Shown: positions 54,478-63,756, counted from the stretch's first letter. The stretch: 64,000 nt of DNA from Cyanobacteria bacterium FACHB-DQ100 (GCA_014695195.1 JACJNW010000041.1:145873-209872); one strand, 5' to 3'. A program made the numbers and translations. Notes: generated by a model from the sequence alone, not told the origin.

Positions 54478-54834
54478 CTAGGCTTGGAAGCCTTCTTGCC
54501 ATTCGCCCGGATTATCGGGAGGAAACTTGATTTTTTCGTCCTTGATGGCTTGTTCGAGTCGATGAAGCACGATCGCGGATTCCTCAGTAATTTCATAGTG
54601 TTCCGCGCTTCGGACTTTCCAGATTGCGTTGATCTTTGATTCAACTCCCTCGATGAGTCGATCAACGCGGAAATCGTAATCGCTGCACTCCTTGATCTCT
54701 GGATCTGTGGTCAACCAACAGCCCTGAAAAACATCTCTCGGATTGCCGTGGCGATAAACAAGGTAGATGTGTTGCCCGCCAGAACAGCAGGCTAAGAGTC
54801 TTTTCTGGTTGGCTTTGCTCATTGAAGTTGGCAT
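54478..54834 (-). CDS. Hypothetical protein
   Basis: 118 aa. LLACCSGGQHIYLVYRHGNPRDVFQGCWLTT, then FRVDRLIEGVESKINAIWKV. Not recognised. Start uncertain (Met 1 or Met 5). The leader upstream holds a GACAGCC/GGCTGTC hairpin at about 54876-54905. Confidence 0.5.
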   Translation of the reverse strand: MPTSMSKANQKRLLACCSGGQHIYLVYRHGNPRDVFQGCWLTTDPEIKECSDYDFRVDRLIEGVESKINAIWKVRSAEHYEITEESAIVLHRLEQAIKDEKIKFPPDNPGEWQEGFQA

Positions 54835-54912
54835 GATGTTTTCTTTTGTTGGGTGATCTGGATGCGATCGTAAGGGACAGCCAGAAGCGTTTATTCATGG
54901 CTGTCACCTGCA

Positions 54913-55134
54913 TTAAAACGGCAGCAAACTCGCAAAATAGCAAGCCTTCCGCTTCGGTGAGGTCTTAGCACCTTCCTCTAGTCCGGCTCTCGCTTTCATC
55001 AAGCAAACATTGGAACTAGAGCAAAACTCTCTGCACTGTGAACAGGTTGGAGCTAGGGCAGCGATTCTGCCTGATCCGCGTTCATCTTCATCCGAAGCAG
55101 TTGAGGTAATTGGAGCGGTTTCGAGTGTTAGCAT
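54913..55134 (-). CDS. Cys-rich small protein
   Basis: 73 aa with GAGGA ribosome site. The pattern C-X2-C-X3-C and CLMKARAGLEEGAKTSPKRKAC (four or five cysteines) suggests a zinc-binding knuckle. Similar small proteins are found near ParM-like genes in cyanobacterial elements, as far as I recall; function unknown. Confidence 0.5.
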   Translation of the reverse strand: MLTLETAPITSTASDEDERGSGRIAALAPTCSQCREFCSSSNVCLMKARAGLEEGAKTSPKRKACYFASLLPF

Positions 55135-55149
55135 TTGGATGAATCCTCG

Positions 55150-55380
55150 TTATTGGGGACAGCCGATCGCATTTCTTTCCAGGGAGCGCGATCGGCTTTT
55201 TGATTGCCGAAATTCCGGCGGATCGTGTTGCTCTGTCACCGCAAACAGCGATCGCTGAAATCTTTTGAACTTTGCCCTACTGGAGTCCCCCGATCGGTCT
55301 CCTGCCCAGATAGCGGCGTATTTGTTTGTGTTGGTTCTGTAGTTGCCCTTCCGGGCCTCCGGTGTCTCTGGCAGGCTCAT
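55150..55380 (-). CDS. Possible basic protein, first gene of minus operon
   Basis: 76 aa from ATG 55380, preceded by a purine-rich GGGGG stretch. Ser/Arg/Lys-rich (RQSKSRSRSLERNA), could bind nucleic acid. The composition is odd and I give it low weight. Confidence 0.3.
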   Translation of the reverse strand: MSLPETPEARKGNYRTNTNKYAAIWAGDRSGDSSRAKFKRFQRSLFAVTEQHDPPEFRQSKSRSRSLERNAIGCPQ

Positions 55381-55440
55381 CGCCGCCCCCTGTTTCCGGG
55401 ATGTCTGGGCGTTGTCTCTCACCCGACAATTTCAATATAA

Positions 55441-55602
55441 ATTAAAAATCTGTGTTTTATCTGTACAAAACACATCATTATTCTATATATAAAACAGACG
55501 AATTAATAATTCGATCTCATGTTTTTTGTCTGTACAATATCTGGTTTTTACGGCTAAGGTGAATGTACCGAATACTTTTGGAGTTCAATAGGAGATGTAC
55601 AA
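55441..55602. promoter_or_regulatory. Divergent control region
   Basis: An AT-rich gap between the minus operon and the plus replication operon. It has the perfect inverted repeat TGTGTTTT (55451-55458) / AAAACACA (55467-55474), a palindrome CGAATT-AAT-AATTCG (55499-55513) and two copies of TCTGTACAA (one from about 55460, one from about 55529). Likely operators for the RHH protein encoded next door, and a candidate origin or centromere. Confidence 0.5.
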
Positions 55603-55872
55603 ATGACAGTGGCAACTGTGGGAAGACCGAAGCGATCGCGACCTGTGGACAGGGTGAATTACAAACTTGATAGTGATTTGCGCGAGATATTGCAGCAAAT
55701 TGCGGAGCGCAATGGACGCAATGAAGGCGCACAAGTTGAGCAATTGATCCTGTTCTATGAAGCGATCGAGCAGTTGAACAGTGAAGGAATTCCAATTCCG
55801 TTTAATGAAATCAATGCTCGTGTGCGGCAGATCTGGACAAAGTTAACCGAGAAAGACGGGGGCGATGAATAA
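55603..55872 (+). CDS. RHH-type regulator
   Basis: 89 aa. VNYKLDSDLREILQQIAERNGRNEGAQVEQLILF matches a ribbon-helix-helix DNA-binding fold with an Arg/Lys-rich head (GRPKRSRPVDR). Expected to bind the repeats just upstream. TAATG overlap with the next gene. Confidence 0.6.
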   Translation: MTVATVGRPKRSRPVDRVNYKLDSDLREILQQIAERNGRNEGAQVEQLILFYEAIEQLNSEGIPIPFNEINARVRQIWTKLTEKDGGDE

Positions 55873-56165
55873 TGCAGGCAATCGCAGGAAAGCTTGAGTT
55901 AACAATCAAGATCAACGAACTCCCCAAATCCGTAACTGTTGAGAACGGGTGGAAAGAATTTTCTGTTAACTGCGACGGGCAAGTCGTCTTAATCACCGTC
56001 AGACCAAAAATCTGGAACAAAATCGAAGCCGCGAATGAGCAGTTCCCTTTGTGGGTGGCTGCGATCGCGGGTTCAATGGGCAAGAAAACTCAGAGCGGTT
56101 TTATCCTGGACAATCCCTCGATCCAGGTGTTTGAACGCAAGCCGAGGGAACCAAAGGATTGCTAG
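55872..56165 (+). CDS. FinO-like annotated small protein
   Basis: 97 aa. GKLELTIKINELP, VENGWKEFSVNCDGQVVLITVRPKIW and AAIAGSMG recall cyanobacterial plasmid proteins annotated as fertility-inhibition FinO-like. True FinO is an RNA chaperone controlling conjugation; whether this protein shares that role is not known. Start overlaps the previous stop. Confidence 0.55.
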   Translation: MQAIAGKLELTIKINELPKSVTVENGWKEFSVNCDGQVVLITVRPKIWNKIEAANEQFPLWVAAIAGSMGKKTQSGFILDNPSIQVFERKPREPKDC

Positions 56166-56600
56166 AGCACAACACGGCACAGTGACGATCAGGAAAATGA
56201 CCGATCTCCCCCGTTTTGAGGCAGCGATCGTGTCGTTTCTCCCACATTTCCAGGCTTGCAACTGACAGCAGCACAAATTCTGAATGCGGCTTAGAACCGC
56301 TAACCAATCTCGATTCCACTACTCAGGCAACGTGAACATTTGTATCATCATCTGTAACTCTTGCGTATGATTTTTGACCCCAAAGTACAGCCCAATCAGA
56401 ATACATTTGGGTACAGATGAGTACACACTTCTAAAAACACAATCGTCGTAATGCTGATTATAAGGGCGTTACACAATTCGCAATGCTAAGACGATCGCTC
56501 AATTGCACTTACAGCTGTTTTCTCAGGGCATCTTGTCAGACTTTGAAAATCAATGGCAAACTGCGTCTCAGTAATACTTAAGGACTTGGATTGATTCGCC
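56166..56600. other. Intergenic region
   Basis: About 435 bp with no gene I can support. It has several GTACA-type short sites (56386-56430) and no strong hairpin. It must carry the promoter for the gene at 56601. Confidence 0.4.
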
Positions 56601-56762
56601 ATGCCTCAAGCATCACCTGATACGTTTCGATTGAAGACTGAACTACGAGATCGCCTGTTACAGACTTCAAGAGAGCAAAACATTCCCAAAAATCAAATCG
56701 CAAACGCAGCGATCGGAGCTTACTTAGACAAGCTTCAAAACGGAAGTTCCATAGCGTCGTAA
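56601..56762 (+). CDS. Small ribbon-helix-helix protein
   Basis: 53 aa, from ATG 56601 to TAA 56762. SPDTFRLKTELRDRLLQTSREQ and PKNQIANAAIGAYLDKL form the beta-strand and two helices of an Arc/CopG fold. Third of several RHH-type proteins around the replication module. A 20-bp gap leads to the next gene. Confidence 0.65.
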   Translation: MPQASPDTFRLKTELRDRLLQTSREQNIPKNQIANAAIGAYLDKLQNGSSIAS

Positions 56763-56782
56763 TAGAGTCAGGAGCCACAGTT

Positions 56783-57667
56783 ATGAACAAGAAAAATCTA
56801 ACTCGTGCTGAAATTCAAGCACAGTTGCATCACGAACAAGCATTGAACGTTGTATATCAACAGCGTAAGATGCAATTCTTTCGTGGCTTTGCAGATTCGT
56901 TTGAGCAGGTCGTTGAACGGTGGCGAAATAAAACGGCTGTTTGGGATGACTACCTCGTTTTAATTCGATTCCTGCCGGAAATGCTGCTTTACCGCTATGG
57001 TTTTGAGCAGTGTTTGTGTCATCCGGATCAAATTGCAGCGTACAGCGGACATATGAAATGGTACAGATCGCTGTCTGAATGGCTGAGCTATCTAGTTCCA
57101 GGGGACAAAAAAATTCCTGCTGAACTTTTGTTCTCTGACGAAATCCGAGTTAAACCAAGAGCCGAGCTTTCCAAAGCTGTTTTAAATTTGGCGATTCAGC
57201 TACTTCCAAGAAGTGCCGAACTGCAACAGGATTTCAGCACACCTGCTGATCTTTGGTTTATATGGGAGTCATCGATACTGGATGCAGATATTTTCATGTC
57301 AGGACTAGCTACAGGGAATGCCAGCGAAGGGATTCAACTTTCCAACACAGACAGTTATAAAGTGATGCAACAGACCGCGCAATGGCTAGAGTCTGCCGAT
57401 TCTCTTCAGCCATCAAAAGACCATCGTGTGTCGCTACCCTTGTCCGAAGCGCTAATAGGAATATCAGCATTAACAGCATCGAAGGATGAAACTTTTCGAC
57501 TTAGCAAGGAGTACCAAGCATTTCAGCGTGAGCTTAAGCGCTGGGGGAGAACAATCAGAAACACATCTGGATATAACCAGATGGCATTTCGGAATGGACA
57601 GTTACTTCCTAGCGGCAAAAAGGCTCCCCGTACTGCCAAACGGGTAGGAAAAGGATTCGGTTCGTAA
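56783..57667 (+). CDS. Hypothetical protein of replication module
   Basis: 294 aa, helical, no membrane segment. Contains FFRGFADSFEQVVERW, LIRFLPEMLLYRYGFEQ and a basic C-terminal tail (SGKKAPRTAKRVGKGFGS). I do not recognise a family. It lies between RHH-type genes, upstream of the primase-helicase, so a replication or partition role is possible. Confidence 0.5.
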   Translation: MNKKNLTRAEIQAQLHHEQALNVVYQQRKMQFFRGFADSFEQVVERWRNKTAVWDDYLVLIRFLPEMLLYRYGFEQCLCHPDQIAAYSGHMKWYRSLSEWLSYLVPGDKKIPAELLFSDEIRVKPRAELSKAVLNLAIQLLPRSAELQQDFSTPADLWFIWESSILDADIFMSGLATGNASEGIQLSNTDSYKVMQQTAQWLESADSLQPSKDHRVSLPLSEALIGISALTASKDETFRLSKEYQAFQRELKRWGRTIRNTSGYNQMAFRNGQLLPSGKKAPRTAKRVGKGFGS

Positions 57668-57764
57668 CGAGATCGTTACAAAAACAAAGTTAGTTGCACA
57701 AAAATTGCGATCGCAGATTGAGACTTCTACTCTACGTATATCGGTATTTTTGAACCAAATTGAC

Positions 57765-57938
57765 ATGAAGCGCCAAGTTAAGAGCATTGTTCTTCCACTT
57801 CGTTTGAGTCCGGTTGAATGGGAAGCATTGCAGGATCGTGCAAAACTCGAAAACTCAAACGGTAGCGCGATCGCAAGACAAGCAATTTCTGAATACCTGG
57901 TTGCATCGCCAACAAAAAGATCCCCCAAAGCCGCTTAA
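57765..57938 (+). CDS. Ribbon-helix-helix protein
   Basis: 57 aa from ATG 57765. KSIVLPLRLSPVEWEALQDR then GSAIARQAISEYLVA gives the RHH fold. Followed at once by a terminator hairpin. Likely autoregulator or partner of the replication gene. Confidence 0.6.
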   Translation: MKRQVKSIVLPLRLSPVEWEALQDRAKLENSNGSAIARQAISEYLVASPTKRSPKAA

Positions 57939-57954
57939 CTCTTTGAGGGATCTT
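57917..57954 (+). terminator. Terminator after RHH gene
   Basis: AAGATCCCCCAAAG (57917-57930) pairs with CTTTGAGGGATCTT (57941-57954) with one mismatch, overlapping the end of the RHH gene. May attenuate transcription into the primase operon. Confidence 0.7.
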
Positions 57955-58017
57955 CCAAGAAAACCCGGAGCGCCAAACTCTCACATAAGCCGCTGCCGGA
58001 TTCGCCTGATAAATATA

Positions 58018-58410
58018 ATGTCAAACTTTTGCTCAATTCTAGCACCCGTCCAATTGGGGGCACAAGGGAAGCAGAGCAGCGCTTCTCAAAGCACTTCGCA
58101 GCTTACACTCTGGCAACCAGAGAAATTCTCATGCGAATCGCGTAAACCAGATCTAACGATCGCACCCGTTCCCCAAAAAATTGCACTTGATAGCGATCGT
58201 TTTTATATCGCGTGTGGTGACTGGACGCTTCCGATCCAACTGAACCAACTCGAAGCAAATTACCTCTACTATCAATTAGCGCGGCTTGATTGGACGTTAG
58301 ACGATTTAGGAATTCCGATCAACTTAGAGCAAATTTGGACGATCGCTGAGTCGGAACTTAAAGAGCTTTGGAATACTCTCAAGTTAATCGGCGAAGGAGG
58401 TGCGGTATGA
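58018..58410 (+). CDS. Hypothetical protein coupled to primase
   Basis: 130 aa from ATG 58018. LTLWQPEKFSCESR and IALDSDRFYIACGDWTLPIQLNQLEANYLYYQLARLDW give a folded C-terminal domain. Its stop (TGA 58408-58410) overlaps the primase-helicase start ATG 58407, so the two are co-translated. Not recognised. Confidence 0.55.
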   Translation: MSNFCSILAPVQLGAQGKQSSASQSTSQLTLWQPEKFSCESRKPDLTIAPVPQKIALDSDRFYIACGDWTLPIQLNQLEANYLYYQLARLDWTLDDLGIPINLEQIWTIAESELKELWNTLKLIGEGGAV

Positions 58411-61400
58411 TTGCGATCGCACCTCCAAACAATCCTTTAACTCTTACCAGTTTGACTGGATTGGCAGCTTTTCGAGCATTCCTAAGTGTCTTGGCTGCGG
58501 TTGATGGATCCAAAGAGATTTGGATCAAAATCGGGCATAACAAGTTCTTTGTCGGCGACTGGAATGACTCTGGAAACTTTGAGTTATTCGCCACATCTGG
58601 ACAGGGAGCCGAGCGCCGCCGAACTTACAAAGTAACGGATAAAGCGTTTGATTACCTTTGCCGCAAATGTCGGGAATTAGATGGCGGAGTGTTCTACATT
58701 TCGACTCAGCCCCAGGACAATCCGCTAAAAGAATGTGTCAGCAAAACTGACGACATTGGCATCGAAATCGACCAGGGGAGCCGAGAGGAACAAATCGCGC
58801 TTTATCAGCGATTTAGTGCTGTCACAGCACTAAATCCTGCCTTGCTCATTACAAGCGGCGGGAAGTCAGTTCACGGTCATTTCAAGTTTGATCGCCATTA
58901 CCCAGTAGAGCAAATCCAATCGATTCGCCGATTGATGGTGCTGGCTTTCCTCGCTGACCCTGTAACGGTGCGGCTCCATCAACCGATGCGGTTGCCGGGA
59001 TTCTCCAGACGGGAGAAAGGGAGAGAACAGGAATTACTGTACTACTCACACGATCGCTACACTCCCGATCAGATCCTTGCTGGATTGCAGAAATGGTTCG
59101 ATTATTCGGGATGGAACTTGCCGGAAGAAATGCCCGAAGATTGGTGGCGCGATCGCTTTCACTCTGCACTGAAAACTTCAGCGAAACTGAATGAACAGCA
59201 GAAACACGAGTTTGTTAGAGCAGAACTTGCTAAAGGCTTGGTTGGCTATCGAAAAGAGATTGCTGATCGTGCGGCTGCAAGAGAACAAAAGAGAATTGAA
59301 CTATCTAAGCGGGTCGCAGTCGGAAACCCCAACCTGATTGAGTTGGTTCAAGAAGCCTGCGATCGACTTGGATCGGATGCTTTTACCCTCTACCCGCACG
59401 ATTGGAAGTTTAGCGGACAAAAAGCTAGAGGACGATGCTGTAATCCGAGTCACCAGAGTGCGTCTGGTACTTCTGCGTGGATTGCACCAAATCCAAATGG
59501 CGGATGGGGATATCATTGCACCGCTTGCACCGACGATAAACCGATCGATGCTTTCGGGTATTGGCTTTATAACAAGCGCTACTGGGGCTGTCCCTACCCG
59601 TCTGGAAAGGACTGGATTGAAGCAGCGCGGGAATTTCTGAAGGATTCAGGCGTTGAGGTTCCAAACAGTCCTGCGCCCCATTATCAAGGTTTCAAAACCG
59701 CGTGTGCTGCATATCAAGATGATGCCGATACAGAGCAAGCCGAACAATCAAAGCGCGATCGCTTAATCAATAAGCGAAAGCTTCGATTCCTCCAATATTG
59801 GGAAAGTTTGAAGCGTGATTTCCTATTGCCTCCCCTTGTCAGTGGCAATGAAATTCGATTTCAGTCATACCAAGGATTTGCACCGATCATCGATCTGTTC
59901 TGGGATACAAACTGTTTACAAGGATGGTTGGGTGCTGGCAAAACTGAATCGATGCTGCGATCGCTGATTCCGTTCAAAGATAAGCCGATCGTTCTAGTTT
60001 CGCCTCGAAACGGATTGCTCCGCCAAACAGCACAACGTGCTAAAAAACTTGGATTTAATGTCTACCACTACCAGGATGACCCCGGCAAATTTCGAGCAAT
60101 GCTTGAAGCAGGTGAACCTGGAATCTATTGCATGGCTCCCGATTCATTCAAGCCTTATGCAGTCGGTAAACTTCAGTGGGAAGACGTAATTCTTATCCTT
60201 GATGAATTTTGTGGGATTCGTAAAGAAATCCTTGGTAAAACTGCCGAATTGCCACAGGTTACGGATGCGATCGCTCGATGTGCCTCGCTGATTGCGGTAG
60301 ATGCTTTCTTGAGCGAAATCGATATCCGTGTGATTCAGAAACATCGATCAGGTTCGATGCAAATTCTCAACCAGGAATTTAAGAAGTCACCCGTCAAAAT
60401 CAAGTGGCTGGAATGCCGCAATAAGGCGGGTGAGATTTCTTTCAGTCATGAGGGAATTTACTATTCCTTACTCGATCGCTGGATTGACGAGAAGTTAGGA
60501 CGGATTGCGATCGCGGTCGATTCAATTCATACTGCAAAGATGCTCGATCGCTACCTCAAATCAAAGGGTGTGAAGACTTGGATCGTTTGCTCTGAAACGC
60601 CGCAAGAAAATCAGTCCTTCATGCCTGAACCGGACAATGTGATCGAACACGGCAAGATTCAGGCAGTAATTTACACTCCCACCGCTCAATCTGGGTTAGA
60701 CATTCAGGCGAAATTCGATCGCGGACTGCTGATTTGTACTGGAACGCTTGCACCGACTCAAATGCTGCAAATGCTCGGTAGATGTCGGCAGTGTCCAGAA
60801 TGGTACGTTTCAGCCCCCAGACATTCAGGTAATCCCGAATGTGTGACCCCTTCATTGGACAGCAAGAAGATCCGGCAGTGGGCTGAGCAAATCGCGCAAA
60901 CACTCATGGATTTGGGCTTCAATATGCCCCTAGAAGTGCAAGGATGGGCAGTTTGGGAAAGGCTTATTCGTGATATCGAAAAGGCGTTTACGTCTGAATA
61001 TATGCGGTGTCTGCTCGATTATTTCTTTGAGTCGGTTGAAACGGTTGAAGTCGAGAGCGATCGCGTTTCCGAATGGCGAAAGGATGCCCAAATTCTCAAG
61101 TCTGAGGACGCTGAAAGAACGCTAAAAGCGAATCTACAGAACGGATTGCGATTGATTGATGAAGAGAAGGAGCCTAAATTAAATTCTGAGGTTTGGGATA
61201 TCAAGCTGGCTCAATTCTTAGTCAAGTACCCGAATATTGCGAAGAAAGCGATCGCAGATGTTGAACAGTCTGAAGTTGAAGTGCGTCAAGCGAATGCAGA
61301 AATTGACAGCTTAGGCGGTTGTGATGCCATTCGAGGCAAGCTATCCGAACTTGCTGCAAACATTGAGCAACTCACCGACGCGATCGAGATTTTAGACGAG

Positions 61401-62243
61401 CGGCTTGACATTCTGAAACGCTTCTATGCTGAGTCTGATAGTCCTGACGATTGGCAAGCGCTTGTGGACGCTCGCAGAGAGTGGTTCTTGCTGGCAAACC
61501 GACGAACGAATGCTTTTGCAGAATACGCAAAACTTGATCGACTATTGCAGAGCGCCAGGGCTGAACTCGGATCGGCTGCAATCGAGTTGACGAAGCTGTT
61601 TCACTCTCGACGGGTTGAGAAGCTTAAAAACTACATCACGGCAACCGAACCGAATGAACAGGACGATCGTGACCTGCTTCAGTATTTGCGGGAACGTCCA
61701 GCGCATTACAACGTTGGCAACTTTAAGCGGCTGCAAAATATCAAGCTGTTTCGAGTATTGAATCTTGGAAAGTTAGCATCTGTCTCCACTGTCAAGGAAA
61801 TTGAGGCAGATTTGAACGCTTTCCGGGCTGCAAGTGATGCGATTGCGAAGCTGCATCGGCAGTTTCAAGCTAATTCCGAACTGGCTCGACTGTTCCCGTT
61901 GATTGATTCGCAGAAATCATTCTTCGACCATATCAAGGCTTGTATGTCGTATCTGGGCTACGAGAAGGGTGGCAAGTCGATCCGAGTTGAAACGGAGGAA
62001 CTTAACCCAAACGGTAAGGATCGCCACGGGAAGCAGCGGTTTAGCAAGTCGAGATCAATCTACTTTGTATTCTGGTTCTTGATGGAGTGTAGTGGTTCTG
62101 CCTACTTCCGAGACAATCTAGAACTGATTTTGCAATCGATCCGCGATCGCTTAGCTGCTGAACGTGAAGAACGCGCCAAACAGCGTGAAAGGAAGGAGCG
62201 ATACGAATCGCCACCGCCAGGATGGGAGGCATACGTGGCATGA
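58407..62243 (+). CDS. Primase-helicase replication protein (CyRepA-like)
   Basis: 1278 aa from ATG 58407 with an AAGGAGG site. The N-terminus is an archaeo-eukaryotic primase: GIEID (118-122), GGKSVHGH (151-158) and MRLPGFSR (194-201). A zinc-ribbon-like Cys/His cluster follows (about 340-375, CCNPSH, HCTAC). The helicase has Walker A WLGAGKTES (about 508-516), Walker B ILILDEF (about 593) and motif VI QMLGRCRQ (about 788). The C-terminal third is helical. Resembles large cyanobacterial replication proteins called CyRepA1; it should replicate the excised element. Confidence 0.75.
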   Translation: MIAIAPPNNPLTLTSLTGLAAFRAFLSVLAAVDGSKEIWIKIGHNKFFVGDWNDSGNFELFATSGQGAERRRTYKVTDKAFDYLCRKCRELDGGVFYISTQPQDNPLKECVSKTDDIGIEIDQGSREEQIALYQRFSAVTALNPALLITSGGKSVHGHFKFDRHYPVEQIQSIRRLMVLAFLADPVTVRLHQPMRLPGFSRREKGREQELLYYSHDRYTPDQILAGLQKWFDYSGWNLPEEMPEDWWRDRFHSALKTSAKLNEQQKHEFVRAELAKGLVGYRKEIADRAAAREQKRIELSKRVAVGNPNLIELVQEACDRLGSDAFTLYPHDWKFSGQKARGRCCNPSHQSASGTSAWIAPNPNGGWGYHCTACTDDKPIDAFGYWLYNKRYWGCPYPSGKDWIEAAREFLKDSGVEVPNSPAPHYQGFKTACAAYQDDADTEQAEQSKRDRLINKRKLRFLQYWESLKRDFLLPPLVSGNEIRFQSYQGFAPIIDLFWDTNCLQGWLGAGKTESMLRSLIPFKDKPIVLVSPRNGLLRQTAQRAKKLGFNVYHYQDDPGKFRAMLEAGEPGIYCMAPDSFKPYAVGKLQWEDVILILDEFCGIRKEILGKTAELPQVTDAIARCASLIAVDAFLSEIDIRVIQKHRSGSMQILNQEFKKSPVKIKWLECRNKAGEISFSHEGIYYSLLDRWIDEKLGRIAIAVDSIHTAKMLDRYLKSKGVKTWIVCSETPQENQSFMPEPDNVIEHGKIQAVIYTPTAQSGLDIQAKFDRGLLICTGTLAPTQMLQMLGRCRQCPEWYVSAPRHSGNPECVTPSLDSKKIRQWAEQIAQTLMDLGFNMPLEVQGWAVWERLIRDIEKAFTSEYMRCLLDYFFESVETVEVESDRVSEWRKDAQILKSEDAERTLKANLQNGLRLIDEEKEPKLNSEVWDIKLAQFLVKYPNIAKKAIADVEQSEVEVRQANAEIDSLGGCDAIRGKLSELAANIEQLTDAIEILDERLDILKRFYAESDSPDDWQALVDARREWFLLANRRTNAFAEYAKLDRLLQSARAELGSAAIELTKLFHSRRVEKLKNYITATEPNEQDDRDLLQYLRERPAHYNVGNFKRLQNIKLFRVLNLGKLASVSTVKEIEADLNAFRAASDAIAKLHRQFQANSELARLFPLIDSQKSFFDHIKACMSYLGYEKGGKSIRVETEELNPNGKDRHGKQRFSKSRSIYFVFWFLMECSGSAYFRDNLELILQSIRDRLAAEREERAKQRERKERYESPPPGWEAYVA

Positions 62244-62422
62244 GCGAAACTCCCGAAATTAATGCAGAGACAACCTCACACACAGATGAGGTGCGCTTGC
62301 GATGCCACAGATTAATCGATCGCATCGCGAAACGTCCCGGTTCAGCGAAATTGCTGCAACTGGCTGAGAAATCATTAACCCTTTACGCAGAATATAAGGC
62401 GAGTCGCAAGCATGAGCGGTAA
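62240..62422 (+). CDS. Small hypothetical protein
   Basis: 60 aa from ATG 62240, overlapping the primase stop (ATGA) and the next start by 11 bp. RLRCHRLIDRIAKRPGSAKLLQLAEKSL is helical. Not recognised; often such small genes precede the excisionase in cyanobacterial islands. Confidence 0.5.
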   Translation: MSETPEINAETTSHTDEVRLRCHRLIDRIAKRPGSAKLLQLAEKSLTLYAEYKASRKHER

Positions 62423-62630
62423 AACTTGGTATTTCACAAATGAGGCAGCGATCTTGCTTGACCTGACTGACAAAAAACTGAGAGAGTTGAATCGATTGGG
62501 GACGCTCAAGATGGGCTACCACGTCCGAGATGTTTCGCCAACCGGCTCAAAACGCCCTACGCTGCAATTCCATATAGAACGATGCACAGAGTTGCTCTGC
62601 ACGCCTCCTGAGAAGCGCAAATCTTACTAA
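62412..62630 (+). CDS. Excisionase-like (Xis) HTH protein
   Basis: 72 aa. YFTNEAAILLDLTDKKLRELNR is a MerR-type winged-helix with a short C-terminal part (RPTLQFHIERCTELL). Position 7 bp upstream of the integrase and size fit a recombination directionality factor. Identity inferred from fold and location. Confidence 0.6.
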   Translation: MSGKTWYFTNEAAILLDLTDKKLRELNRLGTLKMGYHVRDVSPTGSKRPTLQFHIERCTELLCTPPEKRKSY

Positions 62631-62637
62631 TTGAACA

Positions 62638-63756
62638 ATGAACTTAAAACAACTGAATGACCGCTTAAAGGCGGCTAAGCTTGGCGTGACCGTTGAAGCT
62701 AGAGGCAAGGGATTTATGCTGTCCCTTCGTGCCAAGTTGCCACCAAGAACAGGTACAGGTGAATGGTATCGGCAATATATTCCGCTTGGAATCTTTAACA
62801 ACTCTGCTGGAATTAAAAAAGCAGGGGAAGAGGCGAAAAAATTAGCAGGGCAACTTGCTGCTAAAGAATTCCGATGGGATGACTGGAAAGAACCTGAAAA
62901 GCCTGAATCCGAAACGATCGCAACCTGGATCGAGCGTTATGAAACCGAATACTTTACCCGTCGATCGCGCAATCCAAAAAGTGAGACAACGTGGGAAACC
63001 GAATACGCTCAAGTGTTTCGGCAGTTGCCACCGGATGCACCTCTAACATTAGAACTGCTGCGATCGACCATTGAATCAACAGCACCCGACACCCGAACAC
63101 GAAAACGTTATTGCATGGTTTTAGGAAAGCTAGCTGAGATTGCAGGCATCGACTTGAATGTGAAACCATTGCGCGGCAAGTACGGAAGCAAGGGAGCAAA
63201 GCGAGTATATCCACGCGATCTACCATCGGACAAAGAGATCAGCGAATGGCGCGATCGCATCTATGCAAAAAGCGAATCTTGGGGCTACGCATTTGGCTTG
63301 ATGGCTTGCTATGGACTGCGGAATCACGAATTGTTCTACATCGATTTGGAAAAACTGAAAGAATCCCCGGTTCTCAGCATCATCGAACATGAAGACGGAA
63401 GCAGCGCAAAGACCGGAGAGAGAAGGGTCTGGGCAGTTTACCCGGAATGGTGGAACAAATGGCAATTGTGGAATGTCTCACTACTGCCGCAAGTCACCGG
63501 AAAGAACAATCGTGAGCTAGGGCATCGGGTGACGGCTGCATTTAGACGATACGGTTTTCGCAATCCCTATAATTTGCGGCATCGATGGGCAGTTAGGACA
63601 ATCGAGTTTGGCTTACCCGTTGAACTAGCAGCACAACAAATGGGGCATAGCTACAAAGAACATACAAATACCTATCATTACTGGATCACTGATGAAATCC
63701 ACCAAAGAGCCTATGACCTCTTGATGCAGCGCGACGATCGACCGTTGCCACCGTGA
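62638..63756 (+). CDS. Tyrosine integrase
   Basis: 372 aa. N-terminal arm-binding part (residues 1-100), core-binding domain, then catalytic domain: Arg in CYGLRNHEL (about residue 227), the box-II YNLRHRWAVR (where the first His of HxLRH is Tyr), GHSYKEHTNTYHYW with the nucleophile Tyr near 347. It lies 131 bp from attR. It should recombine the tRNA-Lys attB with attP. The His-to-Tyr change is common in cyanobacterial integrases. Confidence 0.9.
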   Translation: MNLKQLNDRLKAAKLGVTVEARGKGFMLSLRAKLPPRTGTGEWYRQYIPLGIFNNSAGIKKAGEEAKKLAGQLAAKEFRWDDWKEPEKPESETIATWIERYETEYFTRRSRNPKSETTWETEYAQVFRQLPPDAPLTLELLRSTIESTAPDTRTRKRYCMVLGKLAEIAGIDLNVKPLRGKYGSKGAKRVYPRDLPSDKEISEWRDRIYAKSESWGYAFGLMACYGLRNHELFYIDLEKLKESPVLSIIEHEDGSSAKTGERRVWAVYPEWWNKWQLWNVSLLPQVTGKNNRELGHRVTAAFRRYGFRNPYNLRHRWAVRTIEFGLPVELAAQQMGHSYKEHTNTYHYWITDEIHQRAYDLLMQRDDRPLPP

